A DNA stretch of 64,000 nucleotides from Prosapia bicincta (GCA_036971475.1 JBAIZL010000003.1:110223070-110287069); one strand, 5' to 3'. Counted from the stretch's first letter, positions 22,979 to 34,049 are shown. The notes: generated by a model from the letters alone, not told the origin. Program-made: numbers and translations.

Positions 22979-25900
22979 ATGGATGCTCTGAAAAAGAAAA
23001 GAAAATTGTTTAGAACTGGATTTTCACGTTTACACAATACATTATTAGAATCCATAAAAAATGAAGATGATGTGATTTTGTTAAAAGCTAATTTAGAGCT
23101 ATTACGTGAAAAACATAATCAATTGGAGGTCTTAGACCGAGAAATTATTGAAGTTTTACTAAATGAAAATGCATCTACTGAAGTTTTAGAAAATGAGGTA
23201 GAATCTGCCGATGAATACTCAGGCAAGTTTAAAATAGTTGAGTATTTAGTTGAACAGGCTATTGACAAGGCTAGGCCTAAGACAGATACTAGTGTGAATG
23301 TAGAAAAACGTAAATTTAAGTTACCCACACTTGAGTTTAAAAAGTTTGGTGGTGATATTAGTGATTGGTTGCCGTTTTGGGGCCAATTTAAGAAAATCCA
23401 TGAAGACCCCTGTATTGATTCTGATGACAAGTATCAGTATCTCCTGCAAGCGACTATCCCTAATACTAAGGCTAGGGAAATTGTCGAGAGTTTTCCCCCA
23501 TGTGGACGTAGTTATGAACAGGCTATTGAACATTTAAAATCTCGCTTTGCCAAAGATGACCTGTTAGTAGAGTTTTACATAAGAGAAATCTTGAAAATTG
23601 TAATAACATTAAATAGCAGTGAAAGTAAAATTACTATTTCCTCACTTTATGATCAAATTGAGTCAAAACTAAGGTGTTTAGAAACTTTAGGTGTAACAAA
23701 GGAGAAGTACGCTGCTATGCTCTTCCCATTAGTAGAATCTTGTCTCAGGGAGGATTTATTAATAGCTTGGCAGAGAAGTAGGCCTAACTCTCAACAGGAC
23801 GAGACCGCGTCAGAAAGTAAAAGTAGGCTAGATAGCCTAATGAATTTTTTGAAAATTGAAGTGGAGGGAGAAGAAAGAATAAACTTAGCTAAACAGGGAT
23901 TTGGTTTACAAAAAACAAAAGTATCAACAGGTGATAATACTACGAGTTCATATAAAAGAGACTTTGCAAGTAAAGATAAGCATATTAAAAATACAAGAAG
24001 GCCTACCAGCAATGTTACAGCAGCTGGCCTTGTAAATGTAAAATCAAATACGTCTACAGTAAGCACAGATAAGACGAAGTTATCGATGTGTGTGTTTTGT
24101 GACGGTGGTCATTTAAGTGAAAACTGTTTTAAAGCTAGGGACATGTCTTTAGAAGAAAGGCAGAATATTCTTACTAGCAAAAGGTGTTGCTTTTCTTGTA
24201 CAAAAGTAGGACATTTAAGTAAACATTGCAGAGCTATTGTTAAATGTATTATTTGTAATGGAAAACATGTACCACTTATGTGTTCAAAGTTGCAGAATAA
24301 TTTTAATAGGTCTAACATTAAACCTAAATGCGAGGAAAAAGAAGCTGAGCCCAATTTTGAGAATTCCTTGTCCAATGTGAATGGCAATCAGGTTTACATG
24401 CAAACTCTTGTTGTCAAGGCTGTTAGTGACACAAAAGAACTCAATGTGCGTTTACTTTTTGACAGTGGATCCCAGAGGTCATACATAAGGAAATCGACTG
24501 TTGAAAAAATGAAATATGACACTTGTGGTGAAGAAACATTATTACATGGCCTGTTTGGAGGAGAGGTCACTAAGCCTCGCAATCATGCATGCTACAAAGT
24601 CAGACTACAAAGTATAGATAAAACATATTCTTGTAATTTCAAGGCACTTAGTGAAATAAATATTTGTACTTATGTTCCTGCCTTGAAACCAGGAAGATGG
24701 ACTGATGAACTGATGGAAAGAGGTATTAAATTGTTTCAGGATGCAGACAGTCCAATTGAGATATTAATTGGGGCTGACATATATGGGAAACTTCTAACTG
24801 GAAGAAAAGAGGTTCTAGATTGTGGTATTATAGCCCTTGAAACTCATTTAGGATGGGTTTTGACAGGAAAATTTCAAGAAAGTAAAGAATTTAGTTCTAT
24901 GACAGCACTTTCTATGTTTGTACAAAGTAATTCAATATGCAAGCTGTGGGAAATGGATGTTTTAGGTATAAAAGACCCACTACAGACCAGAAGCAAACAA
25001 GAAATTGAACATTCTGTTCAAACACAATTTTTGGAAACTGTGAGAGTAAATGAAGAAGGACGCTATGAAGTCAAATTACCTTGGTCCGAAGACCACCCAG
25101 AAGTTCCAAGAAATTTCAATCTTGCAAAAAAAAGGCTTGAAAACTCAGTGAAAAAGCTAACAAATGAAAGTTTATATAATGTATATAACAATGTGTTTTC
25201 AGATTGGCTGGAAGATGGTGTTATTGAGGAAATCCCAATAAGCAAATGGGATGAAGGTCACTATTTACCTCATAGACCAGTGATAAAAGAAAACAGCACC
25301 ACTGCAGTAAGACCGGTTTTTGATGCCTCGTCTAAAGAAAAGGGTTACTATTCCCTTAATCAGTGTTTGGAAATAGGTATTAACTTAATTGAAATAATAC
25401 CAGCTTTGCTTTTACGTTTTCGACTTTATAAAATAGGAGTTATCGCTGACATAAAAAAGGCGTTTTTGCAAATAAGTTTGTATGAAGAGGACAGAGATTT
25501 CCTAAGATTTCTGTGGCAAAACACAGATGGATCACTCAAGATTTTCCGACATAGAAGAGTTGTTTTTGGAGTCTCAAGTAGTCCATTTTTGCTCAATGCC
25601 GTCATCAACTACCACCTGCAGAAGTATTTAGTACCGTGTGCTGAAGACAATCAATTTTCTAAATGTACAATAGAAAAGTTGTTTAAAAGTTTCTATGTTG
25701 ATAACTGTGTTACAGGTGTAAATAATGAAAGGGATTTGAAACAGTTCATTTCAGAAGCAATACAAATATTTTCTTTGGGAAAGTTTGAGCTGCGAGGATG
25801 GGAATATACTGAACCTGGTCTGGAAGACAAGACAGAGGCTTCAGTCCTAGGTCTCACCTGGGACAAGAAAGAAGACACAATTTCTGTGAGTTTTCATAAA

Positions 25901-28312
25901 ATAGTAAATTTAGAAGAGAACTTGGTAACACAACGTGTTATATTGTCCACTGCACACAGATTGTTCGATCCTATTGGATTCACTTGTCCTATTTCCATAT
26001 GCCCTAAGTTATTATTGCAGGAATGCTGGAAAGATAATTGTGGGTGGGACAAAGAAGTACCAGAAGAAATCAAACAACGATTCAATATATGGTTTCAGGA
26101 ACTCGATCAATTAAAAGAGATGAAGATTCCACGATGGCTACAAGGTGTGGATGACGTAATCATTTCTGTATCAGTTCACATATTTTGTGATGCCAGCAAA
26201 TTTGCGTACTCAACAGCAGTATTTATGCGTTTTGAACTTAGTACATGTATTCAATTACAGCTAATCCAGGCAAAGTCACGTGTAGCACCTGTAAAGAAGA
26301 TGACAATACCCAGACTTGAACTAATGGCTGCTACTATAGGTGCTAGATTAGGTTCTTCAGTAGTGCAAGAATTAAGAGATGAAAACAAATTTGAATGTAA
26401 TATTAAATTTTTTTATTGGAGTGACTCTTCTACAGTAATAGCTTGGATTAAAAGAGAAGAAAACTGGGGAGTATTTGTTAGAAATAGAGTTGAAGAAATC
26501 TGCAGCCTCACTTCCAGAACATCTTGGCGGCACATTCCCGGCACTATGAATCCAGCAGACTTGCCCAGTAGAGGATGTTCAGTTTCCAGGTTGATTAGTT
26601 CCAGATGGTGGGAGGGCCCGTCATGGTTGAAGTTGCCTGAAGATACCTGGCCATCAAATGAACCTGAACCTGACGAAGAATTAATTTCTTTAGAAAAAAA
26701 GAAAGGACCTACACCTTCACTTTTAAGTAATAATTACCCAAAAGATTGGTTTTATTACTTTTCAAATGATTTTGATAAGATTGTGTGTGTTTTTGCATGG
26801 TTGCTGAGATTTATTCATAATTGTAACCCCTCAAAGAAGGAAAAGTGTGTGAGTAAAGTTTTGTCATGTAAGGAGATTATTGAAGCTAACAATTTTATAA
26901 TTAGAATTGTTCAACAGCAATCATTTGAAGGAATAAGGGACCCTAAATTGACTTCATTGTCACCATTTATGGCTGCTGATGGTATTATAAGGCTAAAGAC
27001 AAAATTAACAGAAAGAAAGGATTTGGAAAATTTTAAATTTCCTGTTGTTCTACCATCAAAACATGACATTGTAGATATTCTTATTCTTACAATACATAAG
27101 AGATCATGTCATGTGGGAGTTCAAGGTCTCTTAAGTTTATTAAGAGAAAACTATTGGATATTGAGAGGAAGAAAAACAATAAGTAATACTTTGAAAAAAT
27201 GTATTCCTTGTCAGAGACATAATTCAAAAAATGTAGAAACAATCACTCCACCCTTACCTGAAAGTAGAGTACGAGATGCCGCAGTATTTGAAGTGGTTGG
27301 AATTGATTTTGCGGGACCTTTGTTTCTACGAGATGGCAGTAAAGTTTGGATCTGCATATTCACTTGTGCAGTATACCGTGCTGTTCATTTGGAGTTAGTA
27401 AAGTTTCTTTCTGTCGAAGCATTTATAGATACACTTAGAAGATTTATTGCAAGGCGAGGAAGACCATCAATAATATATAGTGACAATGGTACCAATTTCA
27501 CAGGTACAGAAAAGGCATTTAAAATTCTAGATTGGAATGCTATCTTAAAATATAGCTCATGCCAACAAATTGACTGGAGGTTTAACCCTCCCTCTGCTGC
27601 ATGGTGGGGCGGATGGTGGGAGCGACTCATCCGACTCATGAAACAGTTGCTACGCAAAACCTTGGGCAAAACGTCATTGGATTATGAGGAAATGGAGACA
27701 ATCTTATGTGATTGTGAAAGTATCATGAATTCTAGACCTTTGACATATTTATCTGAAACTTCTTCAGACCTAACTGCTATTACTCCAAATATGTTTTTAC
27801 ATGACTTAAAAGAAATTGGAGTTCCAGATTGTGACCATGTAAATACAAAAAGTCTTAACAAGAGAGTACGTTATCGACAACACCTGAGAGAAGCATTGCG
27901 AAAAAGATTTAGGATTGAGTATTTAGGACAATTAGCTTTAAAAAGTAAGAAAAACGGCAGACAGTTGAAAGTTGGAGAATTAGTACTGATTGAAGTTGAA
28001 AATAAAAAAAGAATTGATTGGCCAATAGGACTGATAGAAAAGACTATCATTAGTAGAGATGGAGTGTGTAGATTAGTGCAATTGAAGACTGCTTTTGGAA
28101 GTTTATTGAGACCAATACAAAGACTATATCCTCTTGAAATGCAAGAAGAAACCATCCAAGAACAATTAAAAGAAAAGATTAAACCAAAAGTGACAAAAAC
28201 CAATGAACATGAACTACACCTGGAAGAAGATAATGTGACAAAAGAAAATAAAATTGTGACATATTCAAGAAGTGGCAGACAAATTAAGCTTCCACAAAAA
28301 TTTGTTGATTAA
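22979..28312 (+). CDS. BEL/Pao Gag-Pol polyprotein, 1777 aa
   Basis: Single open frame. Gag: coiled N-terminus, DUF1759-like region (KLPTLEFKKFGGDISDW, about residue 114), zinc knuckles at 371 (CVFCDGGHLSENC) and 403 (CCFSCTKVGHLSKHC). Protease-like: LLFDSGSQRSYI with Asp495. Reverse transcriptase: first Asp824 (GVIADIKKAF), catalytic YVDN at 906-909 (N in the last position is usual in this group). RNase H-like: IFCDASK. Integrase: HHCC zinc region (IHKRSCHVG to CIPCQRH), Asp1443 (GIDFAGP), Asp1502 (SDNGTNF), Glu1548 (WWERLIR). DUF5641-like C-terminus. Start chosen as the first ATG after the primer site (68 bases). The product would assemble particles, copy the RNA and integrate. No disabling change seen. 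Confidence 0.95.
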   Translation: MDALKKKRKLFRTGFSRLHNTLLESIKNEDDVILLKANLELLREKHNQLEVLDREIIEVLLNENASTEVLENEVESADEYSGKFKIVEYLVEQAIDKARPKTDTSVNVEKRKFKLPTLEFKKFGGDISDWLPFWGQFKKIHEDPCIDSDDKYQYLLQATIPNTKAREIVESFPPCGRSYEQAIEHLKSRFAKDDLLVEFYIREILKIVITLNSSESKITISSLYDQIESKLRCLETLGVTKEKYAAMLFPLVESCLREDLLIAWQRSRPNSQQDETASESKSRLDSLMNFLKIEVEGEERINLAKQGFGLQKTKVSTGDNTTSSYKRDFASKDKHIKNTRRPTSNVTAAGLVNVKSNTSTVSTDKTKLSMCVFCDGGHLSENCFKARDMSLEERQNILTSKRCCFSCTKVGHLSKHCRAIVKCIICNGKHVPLMCSKLQNNFNRSNIKPKCEEKEAEPNFENSLSNVNGNQVYMQTLVVKAVSDTKELNVRLLFDSGSQRSYIRKSTVEKMKYDTCGEETLLHGLFGGEVTKPRNHACYKVRLQSIDKTYSCNFKALSEINICTYVPALKPGRWTDELMERGIKLFQDADSPIEILIGADIYGKLLTGRKEVLDCGIIALETHLGWVLTGKFQESKEFSSMTALSMFVQSNSICKLWEMDVLGIKDPLQTRSKQEIEHSVQTQFLETVRVNEEGRYEVKLPWSEDHPEVPRNFNLAKKRLENSVKKLTNESLYNVYNNVFSDWLEDGVIEEIPISKWDEGHYLPHRPVIKENSTTAVRPVFDASSKEKGYYSLNQCLEIGINLIEIIPALLLRFRLYKIGVIADIKKAFLQISLYEEDRDFLRFLWQNTDGSLKIFRHRRVVFGVSSSPFLLNAVINYHLQKYLVPCAEDNQFSKCTIEKLFKSFYVDNCVTGVNNERDLKQFISEAIQIFSLGKFELRGWEYTEPGLEDKTEASVLGLTWDKKEDTISVSFHKIVNLEENLVTQRVILSTAHRLFDPIGFTCPISICPKLLLQECWKDNCGWDKEVPEEIKQRFNIWFQELDQLKEMKIPRWLQGVDDVIISVSVHIFCDASKFAYSTAVFMRFELSTCIQLQLIQAKSRVAPVKKMTIPRLELMAATIGARLGSSVVQELRDENKFECNIKFFYWSDSSTVIAWIKREENWGVFVRNRVEEICSLTSRTSWRHIPGTMNPADLPSRGCSVSRLISSRWWEGPSWLKLPEDTWPSNEPEPDEELISLEKKKGPTPSLLSNNYPKDWFYYFSNDFDKIVCVFAWLLRFIHNCNPSKKEKCVSKVLSCKEIIEANNFIIRIVQQQSFEGIRDPKLTSLSPFMAADGIIRLKTKLTERKDLENFKFPVVLPSKHDIVDILILTIHKRSCHVGVQGLLSLLRENYWILRGRKTISNTLKKCIPCQRHNSKNVETITPPLPESRVRDAAVFEVVGIDFAGPLFLRDGSKVWICIFTCAVYRAVHLELVKFLSVEAFIDTLRRFIARRGRPSIIYSDNGTNFTGTEKAFKILDWNAILKYSSCQQIDWRFNPPSAAWWGGWWERLIRLMKQLLRKTLGKTSLDYEEMETILCDCESIMNSRPLTYLSETSSDLTAITPNMFLHDLKEIGVPDCDHVNTKSLNKRVRYRQHLREALRKRFRIEYLGQLALKSKKNGRQLKVGELVLIEVENKKRIDWPIGLIEKTIISRDGVCRLVQLKTAFGSLLRPIQRLYPLEMQEETIQEQLKEKIKPKVTKTNEHELHLEEDNVTKENKIVTYSRSGRQIKLPQKFVD

Positions 28313-28360
28313 TCTTTTAACAATATACTATTTTTAATGTTTTGAGTTAAACCATAACTC

Positions 28361-28374
28361 AAAAGGTGGGAGTA
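28361..28374 (+). other. Polypurine tract
   Basis: AAAAGGTGGGAGTA lies immediately before the 3' LTR, as needed to prime plus-strand synthesis. Confidence 0.7.
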
Positions 28375-28634
28375 TGTTGTGAATGCAATAATATAATACT
28401 CTATGACAATCCTCTATGGAAAAAAAAAAAAGAAAAGAACATTATATAAATTAACAGATGATTTGTAATTGTTTTAGTTTTTTCTCAGTTCTTTGTTTAG
28501 AGTTTTGTTTTAAGAAAGATGTGAAGTAATAAATAGTGTTTAAATATGAAATAAGTTTTATTACCAGCATAATTATATAAATATGACGAGTGTTCCGCCT
28601 GTAGCGGCAGTGTCAAAAGTTTATAGAAACAACA
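28375..28634 (+). repeat. 3' LTR of BEL/Pao
   Basis: 260 bp, TGTTGTGAATGC to GAAACAACA, followed by the ACATG target duplication. Confidence 0.9.
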
Positions 28635-29554
28635 ACATGAGATGAAGGAATACAAGTAACTTTTCAACACGTTGACTGCTAAAATACATGTGATGTAGTA
28701 TGAGAAATGCTAATTTTTTTCCAATTTACTTACCACAATATGTGAAATGAGGACATATAAACATAAAATGTCGTTATAGGCCATAAAAAACCTGTAGTAG
28801 CCATTTTGAATTCGTGGTTGGGATCCCTACCATGCTCATCTGGTGAAAGTAGTCTGCACGGGTTTGCTCAAAGCAAGGTCAGTTTTCCATTGTAATATAT
28901 ATTATGATAACACTAGTAATTTTTTTCTATATTTATACTAAACAATTGTTATTAAAGAATGAGAAATATAAACATAAGCCCAAGTCAAATATATATATAC
29001 AGCCCTACAAACCCAACCGAATAACTTGATTAGTTATGATTAATTACTGTGGTAGTCATCAAAACACATAGTCCTGGCTGTCCTTTACATTACACATACT
29101 GCCATACAACACGTTTTTGAATAGCACGCGAATGACAAACACGGTACTGTTTTGCCACAGTACATTTTTTGTCACGCCTCTACATTATTTTTTAAGTTAC
29201 ATGCGGGACACATCTGAGCTTCCAGAATGGTCTTTCTGGAGCAGGTAGGGTAAGAAGCAGAGAATCAAACACTGACAGATGAAAATCATAAATTTTAATT
29301 ATTTTCCTGTGGGTTGAAACTTGTACTTCGATGAAAAGGTAGTGAGCATTGATCATAACCATTTGAATCACGAACATTTTTTCATATTAACGTAATGTTT
29401 TACGTTCAGATTGATAGTAGCTCATTATTTGGTCGCTAAGACCAGTGACCATATCATTAGTATACTCTGTTGAAATGTAAGACACCTTTCATTTGTCTTT
29501 CCACTTTCCCACACACAGGCCCTCAGCGTATCGAGCCACAGTTTCACCTTTTTT

Positions 29555-29668
29555 TATTAATCACTTAAACAATAGTTTACGACTATCCAAACTTTAAATT
29601 TTGTAAATTTCTTAAAACTTACTGAGACAGAACGTTTTCAATCGCTATGTGGCGATCTTCATCAGCGG
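29555..29668 (-). mobile_element. Short PLE-C terminal segment inserted in piggyBac
   Basis: On the minus strand the segment starts at the hammerhead-like core and ends GTTTAAGTGATTAATAAA. It matches 45570-45665 and 13250-13365. On both sides the piggyBac reading continues (IKKK before, KGETVARY after), and A-runs lie at both edges. It is therefore an insertion of only the terminal piece. Confidence 0.65.
29625..29665 (-). ncRNA. Hammerhead-like motif of PLE-C
   Basis: Minus strand as RNA: CUGAUGA (29665-29659), extra A, stem II GAUCGC-CACAUA-GCGAUU (six pairs with one G-U), GAA, self-complementary AACGUU, then C and UGUCU. The 5' stem I strand is replaced by piggyBac sequence here, but the copy at 45.66 kb has AGACA just before CUGAUGA, which pairs with UGUCU. 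Confidence 0.55.
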
Positions 29669-30506
29669 TTTTTTTTTTTATTGTTGCTGATTTAATATCT
29701 TGAGGAAGGTATTTTCTGTCTAACCTAAAGGTCCCAGTACAGTAAGTATTCCTTCGGAGCAAATTAGATGTAAAAATAAATCTATTATAGTAATTGTCCA
29801 TAAACAGACTATGGTCGTAATTCAATTTACCCTCCTGCAGTCTCAGAACTACGTCTGCTGTAAGTGACTTGCCACCTAAATTGTTCATAACCACATAACA
29901 CAGTAAACATTTAAGAATTAAGCCATGAGGATCGCACAGAGTAAACTTTAGTCCATACGTTTCCTTTTATATACTGACAAAAGTATAGTCGCCCTCGCCA
30001 CAACACCATAGTTTTTTTATACACAGTCTTTTTTTAGGATAATACTCTTAGGTCATCTTATTATTGAAATAATCAATTAAAAATTGAACTTTACTGCATC
30101 TATTAGCCGGATTAGGATTTTCGTCAAAGTTTATGCATCTTAGAATTAAGAGGAACCGGTCACGACTCATGAAATTATGTGTTGAACAGTCCGTGCGTTT
30201 TCCAATAATTGGTAAAATTGGGAGTTTCATAGTTCCCATGTATAACAGAAATCCTAAAAACACAAGCAATTCATCCATAGTAAGGTCTTTCCATTTGAGG
30301 ATTCAAAACCTCGGGTTTGTCGAAAGGCCACAAAATAGTTTTAGCACTTATTTATTTGTTGCTAGGACGACTCCCTCTAATAAAACAATGTCCAAAAAAA
30401 GTCTAAAAAATGCAATAGGGGTCAAATCAAGTATGGGCACTAAAAAATTTGGGGAGTCTAGGTCGGATTCGAACTGTGAATTTTCAAGTTCAAAGTCTAG
30501 CACTTT

Positions 30507-30833
30507 TTGTCACTGAGCCAACTTTACTCAGCTAAAAATGAACTTCTCAAAGATCTATATGAAAAACCTCCATTGTATAACCTTATATTGTTGTCATGGA
30601 TACGACATAATATCATGAATAATGAAAAGAATGAAATTAACAAACAAACTGGATTAATGCTTTCGAACCTTCACAAATGGACAAGAAAGGAAACCGAAAA
30701 GGAACTACAACACAATGCAGGCGACAAAAAAAGGAAAGCAACGACGTCCAATAAAACTTTTTTATTCTCAGAACTAATAACATTAAGTAAACCTGTATTA
30801 TTTTCCTTCTCTACTATATGCCTAGTAAATTAA
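30507..30833 (+). other. Open frame of unknown nature with an inverted relative at 32009-32130
   Basis: 108 codons, basic in the middle (GLMLSNLHKWTRKETEKE). The segment 30617-30725 resembles the reverse complement of 32040-32130, where the equivalent reading is KETGLTVSNLASQTDN, then VKGKRKDTATQQ. Conserved reading of two inverted copies suggests a once-coding sequence, but I do not recognise a family. Could be an exon duplicate or a repeat. Confidence 0.3.
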
Positions 30834-31985
30834 CTATGCTCTCGATACCTATGCACTTATATCTTTGACAATGATTAGTCTGTAGAGAGACTAAAAGTTA
30901 GAAATGAAACGCGGGGCGGCAAAGCATTGTCTACCAGGTTACTTACAGTTGCGCAATCGTGAATCGCAATTGACATAGAAAGTTTAATAACTGCTCTAAG
31001 CAAAATCTAGCCATTTAGAAATAAAAGCACGACGACGCTGAATTTAGCATGAATATAAAATACAGGTTCTAAATAATCCTTAGTTACGCACTTACCCTAG
31101 GTAAGAAGTGAAGCAACGTTCGAAGGAGTGAGGTTGAAGCTTCCACAGTACTGTGGTCATCAGAGGCAGCATAGAAGTCTTGAAGGCAGTAACGTAACTA
31201 AAAAACTCAATTTAAGTCATGAGTAACAAGTAAAAGTTTACCTTACAAAGCACTCAAGTTCTTGCCGCGAGTCTACGCACTTAGATTGCACAACCGGCGT
31301 GATCGAGCGACACTTTAACGAAACGGCGAAAATATAGTTAAAAATGTTCAGCGACACGGTCCGAAACTTACGCACATATTAATGAACGAATGCGGTACTT
31401 TTAAATTGTCTGAAACAAAGCCCATGCGGATTAAGCGGCACGGTTTAACACAGGACTGCACTAGTCGAGAGCCACACAACTTCTGATGAAGCGGAAAAAG
31501 TACGTAGAATAAGAAGGGAGGGGGGTTCAGAGAGGTCATCAGGAAAAATCAATACTTGGTCCATATATCGATTAGTGGGTCAGAAATCACGTGACCAATA
31601 CCGTCAAGGCACAGCTGATTGAGTTAAATAATAGAGGAAGCAAGTTCAAACTTCGAGCGCTGACTCGAACAGACAAAGAGGGTTGGTCTTGCAAGTTGGT
31701 ATCACTATCGAATATAATCTAAATTAGCTCGTTCAACTAAATGCAACCTAAAAGAGTAACATGTTAACTAAAAGTACAATTTAGTTACATGCCTGTATGT
31801 ACTCTTCGTTAATACTATCTGTACAGACGTATATACGTTATCAGTTTTGGTAAATAAAAGATATAATGGTGGTTTGCTTGTTTTTTTGAAAACGTTTCTT
31901 TGATGAAATATCCTTCCACCTTCGAAAAAGTAGATGATTGACTGCTGTTGCTTCGTCTTGTTGTTCAACGTACTCGATCACATAC
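30834..31985. other. Region of mixed composition, no gene assigned
   Basis: Less AT-rich than its surroundings. No frame with family resemblance on either strand. It lies downstream of the candidate exon at 31986. Confidence 0.4.
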
Positions 31986-32009
31986 CTGGATATCTTCGCT
32001 ATGCGCCAT
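31986..32009 (-). CDS. Candidate first coding exon (MAHSEDIQ) with donor
   Basis: ATG at 32007-32009 in context CAAACTATGG opens eight codons ending CAG|GTATGT, a good donor. The upstream bases remain open in the same frame back to about 32115, so it could instead be an internal exon or part of the repeat pair at 30617/32130. No partner exon identified. Confidence 0.25.
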
Positions 32010-32130
32010 AGTTTGATTTCTTTGCTGTGTTGCAGTATCTTTTCGCTTTCCTTTCACATTGTCTGTTTGAGAAGCAAGGTTGGATACCGTTAATCCAGTC
32101 TCTTTATTCTTTTAATTCATTTTTAGTCAT

Positions 32131-33511
32131 AGAGTAATATTAATTATATTGTATAGTAACCATGGCAACAATTTAAGGTTGTCCGATTGAAGTTTCAACG
32201 ACAACCTGTTGGGAGCAAAAAAAATTCATATACATCTTTGAGAAGTTTATTTCCAGCTATGGAAAATTTGGCTTAGTGCCAAGAGCTAGACTTTAAAAAT
32301 GAAGATACTCAGTTCAAATTTGTCCTAGACAGGCCAAATTTTTATAATTTAATTATTCAATAAATATTTGAAAAAACAGTATTAACATCGATTGTCATCC
32401 ACTACAGGTTGAAAAAAATTTATTTGAACTTGTATTTTATTTCGATGAATAAAAATTAATTATCTTATTAACAATTCAAAATTGTACAAGATATATATCA
32501 GGAGTGTGTGAGCTAATAGAAGAAATTCAAAACCAGAGTCAAACCTTTTCATCAATATTCTGATATTATATTTTGTCTTCTTACTGCACCAAACCGTTTA
32601 CTTATTTTTGTAGCCTAAGTAAAGTCTTGTAACGCAAGGTCTCGGAGCAAGGCCTGGAGCTGCCGCTCCACTTAAAGGACGGTTTTGTTGGCAGTTATTA
32701 GTTTTATCTAAATTAATAAATATACAGTTTCACAGATTCTTAATCAAAACGTTTTCACCTCTAAAATAACACCTCTAAAACAATACAAAATAACCCCCCC
32801 CCCAAATACAAAATCTTCACAGCTGAGAAACTTAGCTAGGATTTTAATTTCCTAGGAAATTTATGTGTGGGGAGTTTATAGGTTTCGGTTTTTAGATCAA
32901 ATCTCCATCTTAAGTCATATCATTTCCAAACCAGAACAACAAGTATAAGGGAAAGTAATGAAGGTTATTATCATATCAGAGTAGAAGAAAATGAGTAAAG
33001 GTAAGAGAAAGAAGAGGTATAAACACTGGCAGTATATAGATATTTAGGGAGGGATATCAAATATAGCACACGAAATAAGAAGAAAGGTCCAGAAATTAGA
33101 ACAGGAGTCACAAATACAATTGCATAAATAAATAATAACAAATAACCTACAGTTATCGGGATGTAAATAAAATAAAGCAAAATAAATTCATATAAAAATA
33201 TACTATCCGATCACGTTTATAAGGTTGCAACACAAACAAAGATATTAACACTACAATGTCTACAATAAGAAATTACAATATTTGCAGTTTGAATGTTTTT
33301 TTGCTGATTGATACTACTTACATTATTAAAAATACTCAAGATCTATTGATAGTACTAAACAAAATAAGTTGGCTACAGGATTATTAATTACAATACCTGT
33401 GTTTAAGCTGTTTGTAAACTATTCTATGTACTGAATCAACATTGCTTTTTATATCACATTCACTATTATTATGTTTATAAATTGCTAGAATTTAGTAAGT
33501 TATCATAAGAG

Positions 33512-33515
<4 letters not shown>
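32131..33515. other. Intergenic sequence, no gene seen
   Basis: AT-rich with a C-run near 32796. No coding or repeat structure recognised beyond short runs. Confidence 0.45.

Positions 33516-33573
<58 letters not shown>
33516..33573. repeat. (TA)n microsatellite
   Basis: TA tract immediately left of an FB foldback. Confidence 0.9.
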
Positions 33574-33576
<3 letters not shown>

Positions 33577-33581
33577 ACATG

Positions 33582-33735
33582 AAGTTAATATATTACTATT
33601 GTAAGTAATTTTATCCACTGTAATTTTAAATCATTGCACTTAATGGTGGATAAAATTACTTACAATAGTAATATATTAACTTCATAAAGTCAGTGCAACG
33701 TAAAAACAATGGATATTGTAAAATATCAAGAATAT
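33582..33735. repeat. FB foldback, short version
   Basis: Arms of about 38 bp (33582-33619 with 33645-33682, GAAGTTAATATATTACTATT and on) around an FB-internal spacer, then the usual FB tail GTCAGTGCAACG to 33735. Confidence 0.75.
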
Positions 33736-33749
33736 ATATATACATACAG

Positions 33750-33830
33750 TATACACAATGGAGTCCTGATAGTCCGAAATGAACGGGACCGGACCAATTT
33801 CGGATTAGAAAAATTATTACCAAAATAAAC
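33750..33830 (+). mobile_element. pogo/Tigger-like terminal fragment
   Basis: AATGGAGTCCTGATAGTCCG, then GAACGGGACCGGACCAATTT and CGGATTAGAAAAA resemble a pogo-group end. Non-coding. Assigned from memory of such ends. Confidence 0.35.
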
Positions 33831-34049
33831 ATAATTATTAAATACAACGTACAAAACAGTACTATAAAGCAACCATGTATCTAAAAATGCTAAAAATATG
33901 GTTCTGTACAGTATAACTGCGATAATTAACACTTTGAGCGCAAGCATACTCAAATAGTTCATATTGTTGGTGGTGGTCTTAGTAACGTGATTCACCCGCT
34001 AACTAGAATGTTTGGCAACCCCAATTAGTTCGAGAAATCATATGCTCTT

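Larger units (their letters stand above)
22649..28634 (+). mobile_element. Full-length BEL/Pao LTR retrotransposon
   Basis: Two 260-bp LTRs with one visible difference flank a single intact 1777-codon frame. The target duplication ACATG is exact (22644-22648 and 28635-28639). A tRNA primer site and a purine tract are in place. All expected gag-pol domains are present and no env-like frame follows. The copy is very young and structurally complete. Confidence 0.95.
29100..30495 (-). pseudogene. piggyBac-like transposase, interrupted
   Basis: Read right to left: acidic start (DFELENSQFESDLDSPNFL), DLTPIAFFRLF and LATNK; DELLVFLGFLLYMGTMKLP (30278 down), FMSRDRFLLILRCINF; GKSLTADVVLRL, then HSLFMDNYYNRFIFTSNL and CTGTFRLDRKYLP (29894 down), the DDE core. 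After the PLE-C insertion, coding resumes at about 29550 with KGETVARYAEGLCVGKWKDK, GLSDQIMSYYQSERKTLR, and INAHYLFIE, ending near a cysteine-bearing tail. Stops occur at about 29490 and 29395, with frame changes elsewhere. piggyBac transposases cut at TTAA. This copy is inactive. Confidence 0.75.
28661..30500 (-). mobile_element. piggyBac transposon, decayed, with nested PLE-C insertion
   Basis: The minus-strand transposase spans most of the region. CACGTTGACTGCTA at 28665 resembles a piggyBac terminal repeat; the other end was not found, so the right limit is approximate. A PLE-C terminal segment of about 115 bp (29555-29668) splits the coding region. Confidence 0.6.

Noticed and set aside
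22979..28312. Many short minus-strand frames within the BEL/Pao region
   Set aside because: Shadows of the intact plus-strand polyprotein.
30133..30516. Plus-strand 127-codon frame
   Set aside because: Antisense to the piggyBac transposase N-terminus, which has clear family motifs.
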